Part shown: positions 1-6,918 of the stretch, piece by piece
Layout of the letters: each line of letters opens with the position of its first letter
Numbering within the stretch: position 1 is the stretch's first letter
Source of the DNA: an uncultured Porphyromonadaceae bacterium
Lineage (GTDB): Bacteria > Bacteroidota > Bacteroidia > Bacteroidales > Muribaculaceae
Assembly (NCBI GenBank): GCA_947176295.1
Contig: CAMWQB010000010.1
Span: forward strand, 1-38,218
Direction of reading: 5' to 3'
Length of the DNA stretch: 38,218 nt
Notes under the pieces: model-generated
The model's input: only the letters and a program-made list of their open reading frames with translations
Database searches by the model: none
Told to the model about the DNA's origin: nothing
Program-made: the position numbers and the translations under genes

Positions 1-36
1 TTTTTACCATCGTCTTGCCGCCCGACGTCCTCTTGG

Positions 37-648
37 CTAGTACGTCGGTGCCTGCGATGTCAAGATGCTTCCGGGAGAGGGGTGGGGGGACGTGAGGACG
101 AGATGACGGGAGCGGTCGATGAATGCGCCTTTACGGATGGCATAGGAGCCCCACAGGAGAAAAACTATGCCTTGGGTGCTGTCGTTAAGGAGGCGCACCA
201 CGGCATCCGTGAACTGCTCCCATCCCCGGCCTTGATGAGAGCCGGGACGGTGCTGGTCGACGGTGAGAGTGGCGTTGAGCAGGAGTACGCCTTGCCGTGC
301 CCAAGCGTCGAGATTGCCGCTGGCGGGGATGTGTCCCGGGGCGCCCATGTCGTCGGCCACCTCCTTGAAAATATTAACGAGCGAAGGGGGCATGGGGATG
401 CCGTCGGCCACGGAGAAGCAAAGTCCGTTGGCCTGTCCCGGGCCGTGGTATGGGTCCTGACCGAGAATGACGACCTTCACCTTGTCGAGGGGGCATGCAT
501 CGAATGCGGCGAATATCCTTGCGGGAGCGGGCCACACGGGCCCGTTGCGATAGGCGTCCTTGACAAAGTCGGTGAGTTGCTTAAAATAAGGCGCTTCCCA
601 CTCATTTGCGAGGGCTGTGCGCCAAGAAGAATCAATCCTAACGTTCAT
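37..648 (-). CDS. ung: Uracil-DNA glycosylase, C-terminus atypical
   Basis: Family 1 uracil-DNA glycosylase, which removes uracil from DNA to start base excision repair. The water-activating loop GQDPYH is at residues 63-68 (catalytic Asp65), followed by GPGQANGLCFSV, and the minor-groove loop HPSP is at 189-192. The N-terminus and core are full length. After HPSP the family normally continues L-S-x-x-x-G-F-F-G and about 25 more residues ending near PIDW. Here it reads G-S-I-L and stops 11 residues after HPSP, so the protein is 203 aa against a usual 220 or so. This may be a frameshift, a recombination junction or an assembly error close to the window edge. The ATG at 648 lies 7 nt after a TAGATTTG box. 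It is divergent from tRNA-Arg. Identity is firm; integrity is uncertain. Confidence 0.93.
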   Translation of the reverse strand: MNVRIDSSWRTALANEWEAPYFKQLTDFVKDAYRNGPVWPAPARIFAAFDACPLDKVKVVILGQDPYHGPGQANGLCFSVADGIPMPPSLVNIFKEVADDMGAPGHIPASGNLDAWARQGVLLLNATLTVDQHRPGSHQGRGWEQFTDAVVRLLNDSTQGIVFLLWGSYAIRKGAFIDRSRHLVLTSPHPSPGSILTSQAPTY

Positions 649-652
649 TTTT

Positions 653-683
653 TTGCAAATCTACAAAAAAAAGCGTAAATTTG
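653..683 (+). promoter_or_regulatory. Promoter of tRNA-Arg
   Basis: TTG at 653-655, a 20-nt spacer, then TAAATTTG at 676-683 gives a full Bacteroidetes -33/-7 promoter about 43 nt upstream of the tRNA. The same spacer length occurs at the gdhA, small-RNA and tRNA-Gln promoters in this window. Confidence 0.75.
656..663 (-). promoter_or_regulatory. -7 promoter element of ung
   Basis: TAGATTTG on the minus strand matches the Bacteroidetes TAnnTTTG -7 consensus. It ends 7 nt before the ung ATG, so the predicted leader is only a few nucleotides. It abuts the -33 TTG of the divergent tRNA-Arg promoter, so polymerase can probably occupy only one of the two at a time. Confidence 0.6.
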
Positions 684-725
684 CATCGCAAAAGAAGGAA
701 AAAGCCCTTCGACATTGTGCAACGA

Positions 726-797
726 GCCTCTGTAGTTCAACGAATAGAATAAAGGATTCCGGTTCCTTAGATCAGGGTTTGATTCCCTGCGGAGGTA
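726..797 (+). tRNA. tRNA-Arg (anticodon CCG)
   Basis: A complete cloverleaf can be folded. The acceptor stem is GCCTCTG with CGGAGGT (1-72 is G-U) and the discriminator is A797. The D stem is GTTC/GAAT with loop AACGAATA. The anticodon stem is AAGGA/TCCTT with loop TTCCGGT, giving anticodon CCG (759-761). The variable loop is AGAT, and the T stem is CAGGG/CCCTG with loop TTTGATT. CCA is not encoded. The D loop reads C-G-A-A where C-G-G-A is usual, and the T loop has T where C56 is usual, so A19-U56 may replace the G19-C56 tertiary pair. A promoter lies upstream and an intrinsic terminator follows. Confidence 0.95.
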
Positions 798-808
798 CAA
801 ATATTTTT

Positions 809-849
809 AAACCACCGACTTATGCGAAGGCATTGCGTCGGTGGTTTTT
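809..849 (+). terminator. Intrinsic terminator after tRNA-Arg
   Basis: An 11-bp perfect stem (809-819 with 837-847, AAACCACCGAC/GTCGGTGGTTT) runs into a T tract (845-849). The loop can itself pair ATGC with GCAT. The stem sits directly after the dus stop on the other strand, but the T run there is poor, so it mainly serves the tRNA. Confidence 0.85.
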
Positions 850-854
850 GTTTT

Positions 855-1790
855 CTATTGTGCTATCATGCTGATGGCTGCTGCGTATTTAGGGAGCGTT
901 GTGGCTTTGCGGATTGCTTTTGCGGCTTTGTGGCCAATCTCCGGTTCGGCGTATTCCCAGAATGGTTTTATTTTCGATAGAATCTGGGAGGGCCCGCAAA
1001 GGGTGGCGTTGTAGTGTTCGAAAAGAAGGGAGTGGAAGCGGAGTATGTGTTCGAGGCGTTTGGGGGCGTCCCATTCCCTGCCTTCGATATACTCGGAAAA
1101 CAGCGAGGGTCGCCTGAGGAGCCCGCGGGCACACATGACACCGGCAATGGCGGGGAAGCCGGTGCGTGTGGCCTCGATGTCGGCCGGGGTGTGAATTTCA
1201 CCGTTGTATATTACCGGAGCGGGAGCCGAGTGCATGAGTGCAGAGAATTGGTCGAGATGCAGAGGGCCTGAATATTGCTCGCGTGCGGTGCGGGGATGCA
1301 CGGCTATGTGTCTGAGGGGCACATAGCGCAATCTGTCGAGGACGGGTCTCCATTGGTCGGGGCTGCCAAGTCCGAGCCTCATTTTCACAGATAGGCTTAT
1401 TTCCGGGAAGCGGGCCATGATTTCCGGAAGCGGGTCGAGGCAATCGGGATGATCGAGTATTGCCGCGCCACGTCCTTTGGCTGTCTGGAGTGGAAAGGGA
1501 CAACCCAGATTGAGATTGACACGGCTTGCGCCTGCGTCTCTGAGAGCGGTCAGGAGCACGGCGAGCTCGTCCATGTCGCGGAATATGACCTGAGGCTCGA
1601 GGTCGGGGTCGTCCGCGTTGAGGGGCGAAGTGAAGTCGGCCATGTCGCGGCGTCGCGGGTCGCCTTTTTCGAGGCGAATGAAGGGGGTGAAGGACTGAGC
1701 GACGCGGCCGTAAACTTCGCGGTGGAATTTCCGCCAGGCGGCATCGGTGTGGCCCTGCACAGGCGCTATGTATAATTCAAATGCTTCCAT
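855..1790 (-). CDS. dus: tRNA-dihydrouridine synthase
   Basis: FMN-dependent enzyme that reduces uridine to dihydrouridine in tRNA D loops. A TIM-barrel pattern is visible: the FMN/substrate start YIAPVQGHTD near residues 7-16, NLNLGCPFP with the catalytic Cys at about 97, VKMRLGL, HPRTAREQYSG and VIYNGEI as phosphate/FMN-binding segments, and a helical C-terminal tRNA-binding domain (residues 235-311). The ATG at 1790 is chosen over an upstream TTG at 1799 because that TTG lies inside the -7 promoter box and would not be transcribed. Length is 311 aa, usual for the family. I cannot assign the subfamily or target position. It is a monocistronic minus-strand gene downstream of the ThrE-like operon. 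Confidence 0.93.
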   Translation of the reverse strand: MEAFELYIAPVQGHTDAAWRKFHREVYGRVAQSFTPFIRLEKGDPRRRDMADFTSPLNADDPDLEPQVIFRDMDELAVLLTALRDAGASRVNLNLGCPFPLQTAKGRGAAILDHPDCLDPLPEIMARFPEISLSVKMRLGLGSPDQWRPVLDRLRYVPLRHIAVHPRTAREQYSGPLHLDQFSALMHSAPAPVIYNGEIHTPADIEATRTGFPAIAGVMCARGLLRRPSLFSEYIEGREWDAPKRLEHILRFHSLLFEHYNATLCGPSQILSKIKPFWEYAEPEIGHKAAKAIRKATTLPKYAAAISMIAQ

Positions 1791-1796
1791 ACCCGG

Positions 1797-1804
1797 CAAA
1801 GGTA
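1797..1804 (-). promoter_or_regulatory. -7 promoter element of dus
   Basis: TACCTTTG on the minus strand ends 6 nt before the ATG at 1790. With the usual start a few bases past the box, the mRNA would be nearly leaderless. No convincing -33 TTG is seen. Confidence 0.55.
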
Positions 1805-1815
1805 CGAAATAATTT

Positions 1816-1859
1816 AGACCCAGTTCCCCTGCCTTAACAAATATTGGGGAACAGGGTCT
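1816..1859 (-). terminator. Hairpin after the thrE-like operon
   Basis: The arms AGACCC-A-GTTCCCC (1816-1829) and GGGGAAC-A-GGGTCT (1846-1859) pair over 13 bp with one A-A mismatch and a 16-nt loop. It lies immediately after the stop of the minus-strand exporter gene. Only a weak AAATTATTT follows, so termination is plausible but may be inefficient. Confidence 0.5.
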
Positions 1860-2368
1860 TAGGAATTTTTAATGTCGAGCGGTCGGGTGCGGGTGGCGTG
1901 GAAGGAGATGTTCTTGAATGCAAATATAGGAATTGTGCCGCCTATTGTAAGGCTCAGAAGGATAGCGAGGCATGTGAGGCCGTTTGATGCGAATAGGCTG
2001 TGGTAGTGGTCGAATGCTTCGGGGGTTGCGCTGAGGATGCTCATTGCGAGGCCACCGAAAGCTTTATATGCATAGATGCCCGGAATCATGGGGAGCAGGG
2101 CGGGGAAGAGACCGGTTTCGGCGGGAGTACGGGTAACCGGGGAGAGGAAAACAGCAAGGAGGCCTACGACCAGTGCGGCAATGAGGGTTGCGGGCACGAT
2201 ATGGAGGGGTTGGGATATTACGTTTGTGAGGATGAAACGCAGGGAGTGGCCTATCGCTGCGGTGAGGGCGCAGGCCCAGTAAGCGCGCCCGGGCGGGTGG
2301 CTGATGGCGGCGAAGCCTGTGGCGGCTATTGCGGCGAAAATGGCGTCCTGAAGTATTTCGGCAATCAT
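1859..2368 (-). CDS. Threonine/serine exporter-like small subunit (YjjB/ThrE_2 type)
   Basis: An integral membrane protein of 169 aa with about five hydrophobic segments, matching the C-terminal half of ThrE (ThrE_2/DUF3815, E. coli YjjB). The motif LLPMIPGIYAYKAF fits the conserved PG(I)xxY region of this family. In Corynebacterium ThrE the two halves are fused and export threonine and serine; in E. coli YjjP/YjjB export succinate has been described. The upstream gene (2387-3190) encodes the complementary half, 18 nt away, so they probably form one transporter in the inner membrane. The substrate cannot be read from the sequence. Confidence 0.85.
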   Translation of the reverse strand: MIAEILQDAIFAAIAATGFAAISHPPGRAYWACALTAAIGHSLRFILTNVISQPLHIVPATLIAALVVGLLAVFLSPVTRTPAETGLFPALLPMIPGIYAYKAFGGLAMSILSATPEAFDHYHSLFASNGLTCLAILLSLTIGGTIPIFAFKNISFHATRTRPLDIKNS

Positions 2369-2386
2369 TCTTGTAGATTTTGAGGA

Positions 2387-3190
2387 TTAGAACATGCCGG
2401 CCTGCATGGCGAGGAGGCCGAGGCAAAGCCCGAGGGAAAGGCAGCTTGTGAGGATAAGCGCATCGCAGAAGCGGCTCATGGCACACAGGTAGTGGCGGTA
2501 GAGCATGTCGCTGAAGGAATTGAGGAAGGGGATGCCGGGCACGAGATATAGCACGCTGGTGGCGATGGCTATCCGTGGGGTGGCACCGAGACCGAAGAGC
2601 ATGTCGGTGCAGCCGAGGACAGTTGAGACGAATGCGCATACGATAAAGATGATGCGGACGTCCACCTTGCGGGCGGCGAGCTCGGTCTTCAGACGGAATC
2701 CTGCGAGAGTGGCGATGAACACTACGGCCATGGCCACGGGATCGCCTCCGAAGAGGCGGCAGAAGGCGGCGTTGGCACAGGACACGAGCAGCAGCACGAT
2801 ATTGGCGTTGGCCCGCGGAGCATCTATAATCTTGTGGAGGTCGTTCCACGCGCGGTCGAGAGGGAGTCCGGTGTCAGCTATCTTCCATGATAGTTCGCTC
2901 AGACGTGTATTGATTGTGAAGTCGATAGGCATGGGCTTCACGGAGATGTTGAGTGTAAGACAGTCGAGCTCGTTGGCTCCGTTGTAGACAGAGATCTGAA
3001 TGTGGCGTGTCATCGTTGTGATTTCGGCGCGCTTGCCGTAGGCTCGTGCAATGCGGTTGACGTTTTTTTCGATGCGTATGCAGGTGGCTCCGCACCCCAT
3101 CAGGCAGGAAGCGTAGTGGGCGAGGAAGCATCCGACATCCTTGGTAGAGGTGTCGGGGCAGACGCAGGACGAGGTAGCGGCGGCAGACAT
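2387..3190 (-). CDS. Threonine/serine exporter-like large subunit (YjjP/DUF1212 type)
   Basis: A 267-aa protein with a soluble N-terminal half (about residues 1-130) and five hydrophobic helices after residue 130. It matches the DUF1212/ThrE N-terminal family (E. coli YjjP). LVPGIPFLNSFSDM is the characteristic loop. The N-terminus carries several cysteines (SSCVCPD, CFLAHYASCLMGCGATC); the first ones are unusual, and a later start is possible because the family core begins around FLAHYASCLMGCGATC. It partners with the gene at 1859-2368 and follows the 60-aa gene at 3212-3394 by 21 nt, suggesting a three-gene operon. The substrate is unknown. Confidence 0.87.
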   Translation of the reverse strand: MSAAATSSCVCPDTSTKDVGCFLAHYASCLMGCGATCIRIEKNVNRIARAYGKRAEITTMTRHIQISVYNGANELDCLTLNISVKPMPIDFTINTRLSELSWKIADTGLPLDRAWNDLHKIIDAPRANANIVLLLVSCANAAFCRLFGGDPVAMAVVFIATLAGFRLKTELAARKVDVRIIFIVCAFVSTVLGCTDMLFGLGATPRIAIATSVLYLVPGIPFLNSFSDMLYRHYLCAMSRFCDALILTSCLSLGLCLGLLAMQAGMF

Positions 3191-3211
3191 CAGATTCTTG
3201 AACGGGCTTTA

Positions 3212-3394
3212 TCAGAGGTCTTCATCGAGGTCTTCGTCGTGGAGGGCATCGCCGGGCACGTAGAATTCTTCGCGTTCGCTGCCCATGCGGATGATGTGGT
3301 GCTTGCTGAGGAGAATTGCGTGCATTATGTTTGCAATCAGGAGAAGGACGAGGAGGCCTGCAACGGAGCCCCAAATTATAAGAGGAGTTGACAT
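3212..3394 (-). CDS. Small single-pass membrane protein, unknown function
   Basis: A 60-aa protein: residues 4-30 are a hydrophobic helix (IIWGSVAGLLVLLLIANIMH), then a short basic stretch and a strongly acidic tail ending DALHDEDLDEDL. The gene precedes the two ThrE-like exporter genes by 21 nt on the same strand, so it is likely the first gene of that operon and could be an accessory subunit. I do not recognise a family. Coding is supported by position, clean helix/tail organisation and codon use like its neighbours. Confidence 0.7.
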   Translation of the reverse strand: MSTPLIIWGSVAGLLVLLLIANIMHAILLSKHHIIRMGSEREEFYVPGDALHDEDLDEDL

Positions 3395-3481
3395 ATCGGA
3401 GAGATTTTATTGTTTTATATTTATATAACGCAGGGGGTGCAGACAAGTTTCCCGGAGGTCCGATTTTGTGGCCAAGTTCGA

Positions 3482-3505
3482 AAAATGTGAGAATACGCAC
3501 ATTTT
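3482..3505. repeat. Inverted repeat between divergent genes
   Basis: AAAATGTG (3482-3489) and CACATTTT (3498-3505) are perfect 8-bp arms around an 8-nt centre, within the 216-nt divergent intergenic region 3395-3610. No T tract follows on either strand, so an operator is more likely than a terminator. Beyond this and the promoter at 3566 I see nothing else in this gap. Confidence 0.35.
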
Positions 3506-3565
3506 CCTAAGATGCCGGGGCGGATTTTGGATGCGGTGGGGAGCGGAGATGCGGAAATTAATTTG

Positions 3566-3573
3566 TAACTTTG
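3566..3573 (+). promoter_or_regulatory. -7 element of the metallophosphatase gene
   Basis: TAACTTTG matches the Bacteroidetes -7 consensus 37 nt upstream of the ATG at 3611. No clear -33 TTG is present at the expected distance. Confidence 0.6.
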
Positions 3574-3610
3574 TGAGAAATCTATACCCCTTTTAATACA
3601 ATACATTGCG

Positions 3611-5464
3611 ATGAAAAAAATCTTTCTTGCGGCTGCGGCGATCCTGGGCTCGCTCTTGGGCGTTGATGCGCAGCACATTGCGGTTCTGTCGGATGTGCAC
3701 GTTACGCCCGGCAACGCCAACGAGCAGGCTCTTCGCGAGGCCGTGCGCGAAATCAATGCCGGCGGCTTCGATTTTGTGGTGATGAACGGCGACCTGAGCA
3801 ATGAGGGCTCGGACGTGGAACTTGCTAATGTGAAGTCGATACTCGACTCAATCTCTGCGCCGCTCTACGTTCTGCCCGGCAATCATGAGAGCACCTGGAG
3901 CCAGAGTGCGGCCCATACGTTTCCGCGCCTGTGGGGCATGGACCGCTTTGTCGACACGATCGGCGATTCGCTCGTGATCGTGGGCATCGCCAGCGGGCCG
4001 TATATGAAGATGGGCGACGGCCACATCAAGCAGGAGGACCTGCATTGGCTCCGCAAGACCCTGGAGGAAAGGGTGAAGCCGGGGATGAAGGTGCTTTCGT
4101 TCAACCACTATCCTCTTCTCGACGACCTCGACAACTATACTGAATATATAGAGGTGCTGCAGGACTATCCCGTCATCGGCCATATCTGCGGCCACTATCA
4201 CCAATGGCGCCACTACACTGCGGGCGGGAAGGACTCCGGCTCGGACATCGAGGGTGCGATATTCCGCGCGCTGGACATGCGCAACGGCAACTACGGCTAT
4301 GCCGTGGTGGATATTTCGCCGGATTGGGTGGCTGTGTATGAGAAGGTGCTGGGGCAGCCCCGGGAGCCTAAGTATGCGATGCCCGTGCGCACGAAGCACA
4401 CGAGGGTGAATCCTCGCGAGAAGATGCCGGTCGTGGCTCCCGAGGGCTATGAGGTGGCCCGCGTGTGGGCCGACAGCGCTTCGGTGTTCACCCGTCTCGG
4501 CATCGATGGCAAGAATGTTTACTTCGGCACGTCGACCGGGCATGCCCGCGCAGTGGACAAGCGCACGGGCGAGCTTGTGTGGGATGTCCCGACCGAAGCT
4601 TCGCTCTACAGCCGCCCTGTGGTGCTGCCCGGCGGACGCCTCGTGGCTGTTCCGGCCGACGGGGGCATTCTCATGCTCCGCGCTTCCGACGGTCACCTGC
4701 AGCGAGAGCTGCCGTCGAAGGAAGGCCCGTATGTGGCCGATGGTGCAATTACGCCTGACGGCAAGACATATCTCCAGGGGGGATACAAGCGCTTCGAGGC
4801 CCGGAGGCCTTCCGACGGCAAGCTCCTTTGGTCCTATGATTCGATATTCAACTATTGTCAGGCAGCTCCGGCGGTGGATGGCGATGACGTCGTGTTCGGC
4901 GCGTGGGACACGAATCTCCGCTGTGTGGACCGTCGCACGGGCAAGCTCAAATGGGTGTGGAACAACGGGAAGTCGGCCAATATGCTCGGCCCCGGCAATG
5001 TGGTGCCCGTGATTACGCCGGAGCGTGTGTATATCGTTGCGCCTGACAGATATATGACGGCCATCGACCGACGCACGGGCGCCACCCTGTGGCGCGACAA
5101 TTCCCACCGCTATCGCGAAGCCCTGGGCCACAGCGAGGATTTCGCGCGCATCTATGCCAAGACGATGGATGGCGAGCTCGTGGCCGTGGATGCCACATCA
5201 CCCGATTTCCGCGAGCTCTGGACCGTGGACATGGGGCTTGGCTATGAGCATGCGCCGTGTGTCGTGGTGGAGAAGGACGGGGTGGTCTATGCCGGGAGCC
5301 GCAGGGGCCATGTGGTGATGGTGGATCCGGCATCGCAGAAAGTGCTGGCCGACCTGCCCTTGGGCGTGAGCGAAGTGAACGGAATCGACATTGACCCGAC
5401 CACGGGCGATGTGTACGTTTCGCTAATCGAAGGCTCGGTATGGAAAATTTCGCCCCGAAAATGA
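3611..5464 (+). CDS. Exported metallophosphatase fused to a PQQ-like beta-propeller
   Basis: A 617-aa protein with a signal peptide (residues 1-20, ending VDA). Residues 22-240 are a calcineurin-like metallophosphoesterase: LSDVH (Asp28, His30), MNGDLSN (Asp61), LPGNHES (Asn91, His92), FNHYP and GHYHQ provide the usual dimetal ligands. From about residue 280 to the end there are repeated blade motifs such as AVDKRTGELVWDVP, CVDRRTGKLKWVW, AIDRRTGATLWRD and VMVDPASQKVLADL, typical of PQQ-binding-like (pyrrolo-quinoline quinone) propeller repeats. No quinone-site residues can be assigned, so the propeller is probably a binding scaffold. It is likely periplasmic or surface exposed. The substrate is unknown. 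The gene has its own promoter and ends 22 nt before the -7 box of the pgk promoter. Confidence 0.88.
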   Translation: MKKIFLAAAAILGSLLGVDAQHIAVLSDVHVTPGNANEQALREAVREINAGGFDFVVMNGDLSNEGSDVELANVKSILDSISAPLYVLPGNHESTWSQSAAHTFPRLWGMDRFVDTIGDSLVIVGIASGPYMKMGDGHIKQEDLHWLRKTLEERVKPGMKVLSFNHYPLLDDLDNYTEYIEVLQDYPVIGHICGHYHQWRHYTAGGKDSGSDIEGAIFRALDMRNGNYGYAVVDISPDWVAVYEKVLGQPREPKYAMPVRTKHTRVNPREKMPVVAPEGYEVARVWADSASVFTRLGIDGKNVYFGTSTGHARAVDKRTGELVWDVPTEASLYSRPVVLPGGRLVAVPADGGILMLRASDGHLQRELPSKEGPYVADGAITPDGKTYLQGGYKRFEARRPSDGKLLWSYDSIFNYCQAAPAVDGDDVVFGAWDTNLRCVDRRTGKLKWVWNNGKSANMLGPGNVVPVITPERVYIVAPDRYMTAIDRRTGATLWRDNSHRYREALGHSEDFARIYAKTMDGELVAVDATSPDFRELWTVDMGLGYEHAPCVVVEKDGVVYAGSRRGHVVMVDPASQKVLADLPLGVSEVNGIDIDPTTGDVYVSLIEGSVWKISPRK

Positions 5465-5485
5465 GCTTTTTTCGCGAAAAAGCAG

Positions 5486-5493
5486 TAATTTTG
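5486..5493 (+). promoter_or_regulatory. -7 element of pgk, with adjacent CGCG palindrome
   Basis: TAATTTTG lies 39 nt upstream of the pgk ATG. The region where the -33 box should sit holds the perfect palindrome TTTTTCGCGAAAAA, right after the stop codon of the preceding gene. This could be an operator or simply part of the upstream transcript's 3' end. Confidence 0.65.
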
Positions 5494-5532
5494 CAGAGAT
5501 AAGAGACATATAACCCAAAACAACATACAGAA

Positions 5533-6780
5533 ATGACTATCGACAATTTCAACTTCGCAGGCAAGAAGGCCATCGTTCGTGTGGACTTCAATGTGCCTCT
5601 GGACGAAAACGGCAAGATCACCGACGACACGCGCATCCGCGGTGCGCTTCCCACGCTTAAGAAAATCCTCGCTGACGGCGGTTCGCTCATCATCATGAGC
5701 CACATGGGCAAGCCCAAGGGCAAGGTGAATCCCAAGATGAGCCTTTCTCAGATCAAGGAAGCTGTGGCCGCAGCTCTCGGCGCACCTGTGGAATTTGCCG
5801 AGGATTGCGCCAAGGCAGCCGATAAGGCAGCCGCGCTGAAGCCCGGTGAGGTTCTCCTTCTCGAAAACCTCCGCTTCTATCCCGAGGAAGAAGGCAAGCC
5901 CGTGGGCATCGATAAGGAAGATCCCGCATACGACGCAGCCAAGAAGGAAATGAAGGACCGCCAGAAGGAGTTTGCAAAGACGCTGGCTTCGTACGCCGAC
6001 GTGTATGTGAACGATGCCTTCGGCACCGCTCACCGCCGCCATGCATCCACGGCAGTCGTTGCCGACTACTTCGACGCCGACCACAAGATGCTGGGCTACC
6101 TCATGGAGAGGGAAGTTAAGGCTGTCGACAATATTCTTAAGGACATCAAGCGTCCTTTCACGGCTATCATGGGCGGCTCGAAGGTGTCCACCAAAATCGG
6201 CATCATCGAGAACCTGATGGACAAGGTGGACAATCTGATTCTCTGCGGCGGCATGACCTACACCTTCGCCAAGGCTATGGGTGGCAACGTTGGTCAGAGC
6301 ATCTGCGAGACCGATAAACTCGACCTTGCCCTCGACATCATGAAGAAGGCCAAGGAAAAGGGTGTGAACCTCGTGCTCGGCACCGACTGCATCGCAGCCG
6401 ACGCTTTCTCGAACGACGCCAACACGCAGGTTTGCTCGGTTATGGACATCCCCGAAGGCTGGGAAGGCCTCGATGCAGGTCCTGAGACCCGCAAGCTCTT
6501 CGCCGATGCTATCGAAGGCTCCAAGACCATCCTCTGGAACGGCCCGGCCGGCGTATTCGAATTCGACAACTTCACCGGCGGCTCGCGCGCTATTGCCGAC
6601 GCTATCGTGAAGGCTACGGCCGAAGGCGCTTTCTCGCTCGTGGGCGGCGGCGACTCTGTGGCTTGCGTCAATAAGTTCGGCGTTGCCGACAAGGTGTCGT
6701 ACGTATCCACCGGTGGTGGTGCGCTCCTCGAAGCTATCGAGGGCAAGGTGCTCCCCGGCGTGGCTGCCGTGCAGGCATAA
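5533..6780 (+). CDS. pgk: Phosphoglycerate kinase
   Basis: Glycolytic enzyme that transfers phosphate from 1,3-bisphosphoglycerate to ADP in the cytoplasm. Signature segments are all present: [20 protein letters not shown] (residues 17-36), [51 protein letters not shown] for 3-phosphoglycerate and hinge contacts, [12 protein letters not shown], and the nucleotide-binding [13 protein letters not shown] and [18 protein letters not shown] near the C-terminus. Length is 415 aa, normal for the family. The codon choice is strongly biased, as expected of a highly expressed gene. It has its own promoter and a strong terminator at 6853-6900, so it is probably monocistronic. Confidence 0.98.
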   Translation: MTIDNFNFAGKKAIVRVDFNVPLDENGKITDDTRIRGALPTLKKILADGGSLIIMSHMGKPKGKVNPKMSLSQIKEAVAAALGAPVEFAEDCAKAADKAAALKPGEVLLLENLRFYPEEEGKPVGIDKEDPAYDAAKKEMKDRQKEFAKTLASYADVYVNDAFGTAHRRHASTAVVADYFDADHKMLGYLMEREVKAVDNILKDIKRPFTAIMGGSKVSTKIGIIENLMDKVDNLILCGGMTYTFAKAMGGNVGQSICETDKLDLALDIMKKAKEKGVNLVLGTDCIAADAFSNDANTQVCSVMDIPEGWEGLDAGPETRKLFADAIEGSKTILWNGPAGVFEFDNFTGGSRAIADAIVKATAEGAFSLVGGGDSVACVNKFGVADKVSYVSTGGGALLEAIEGKVLPGVAAVQA

Positions 6781-6852
6781 GCTCTGCGGACAGGAGGAGG
6801 GTGTGCCCTACACATTCCATTCTTCTGCATGACGAAATACAAAAACTATAGG

Positions 6853-6900
6853 TTCGGGAGCGGCGTTAATAGTCTAAGGCAACGTCGCCCCCGAATTTTT
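6853..6900 (+). terminator. Intrinsic terminator of pgk
   Basis: The arms 6853-6867 and 6881-6895 (TTCGGGAGCGGCGTT with AACGTCGCCCCCGAA) pair over 15 positions with one A-C mismatch and one G-T pair, followed by five T residues (6896-6900). Its position inside the upstream extension of the next reading frame argues that the next gene starts at 6919. Confidence 0.85.
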
Positions 6901-6918
6901 ATATCCCCAACTATCGAA

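Noticed and set aside
6829-6918. The longer N-terminus of the THUMP-like methyltransferase
   Set aside because: This stretch contains the 15-bp pgk terminator and encodes a low-quality basic sequence. The family-like sequence begins at the ATG at 6919.
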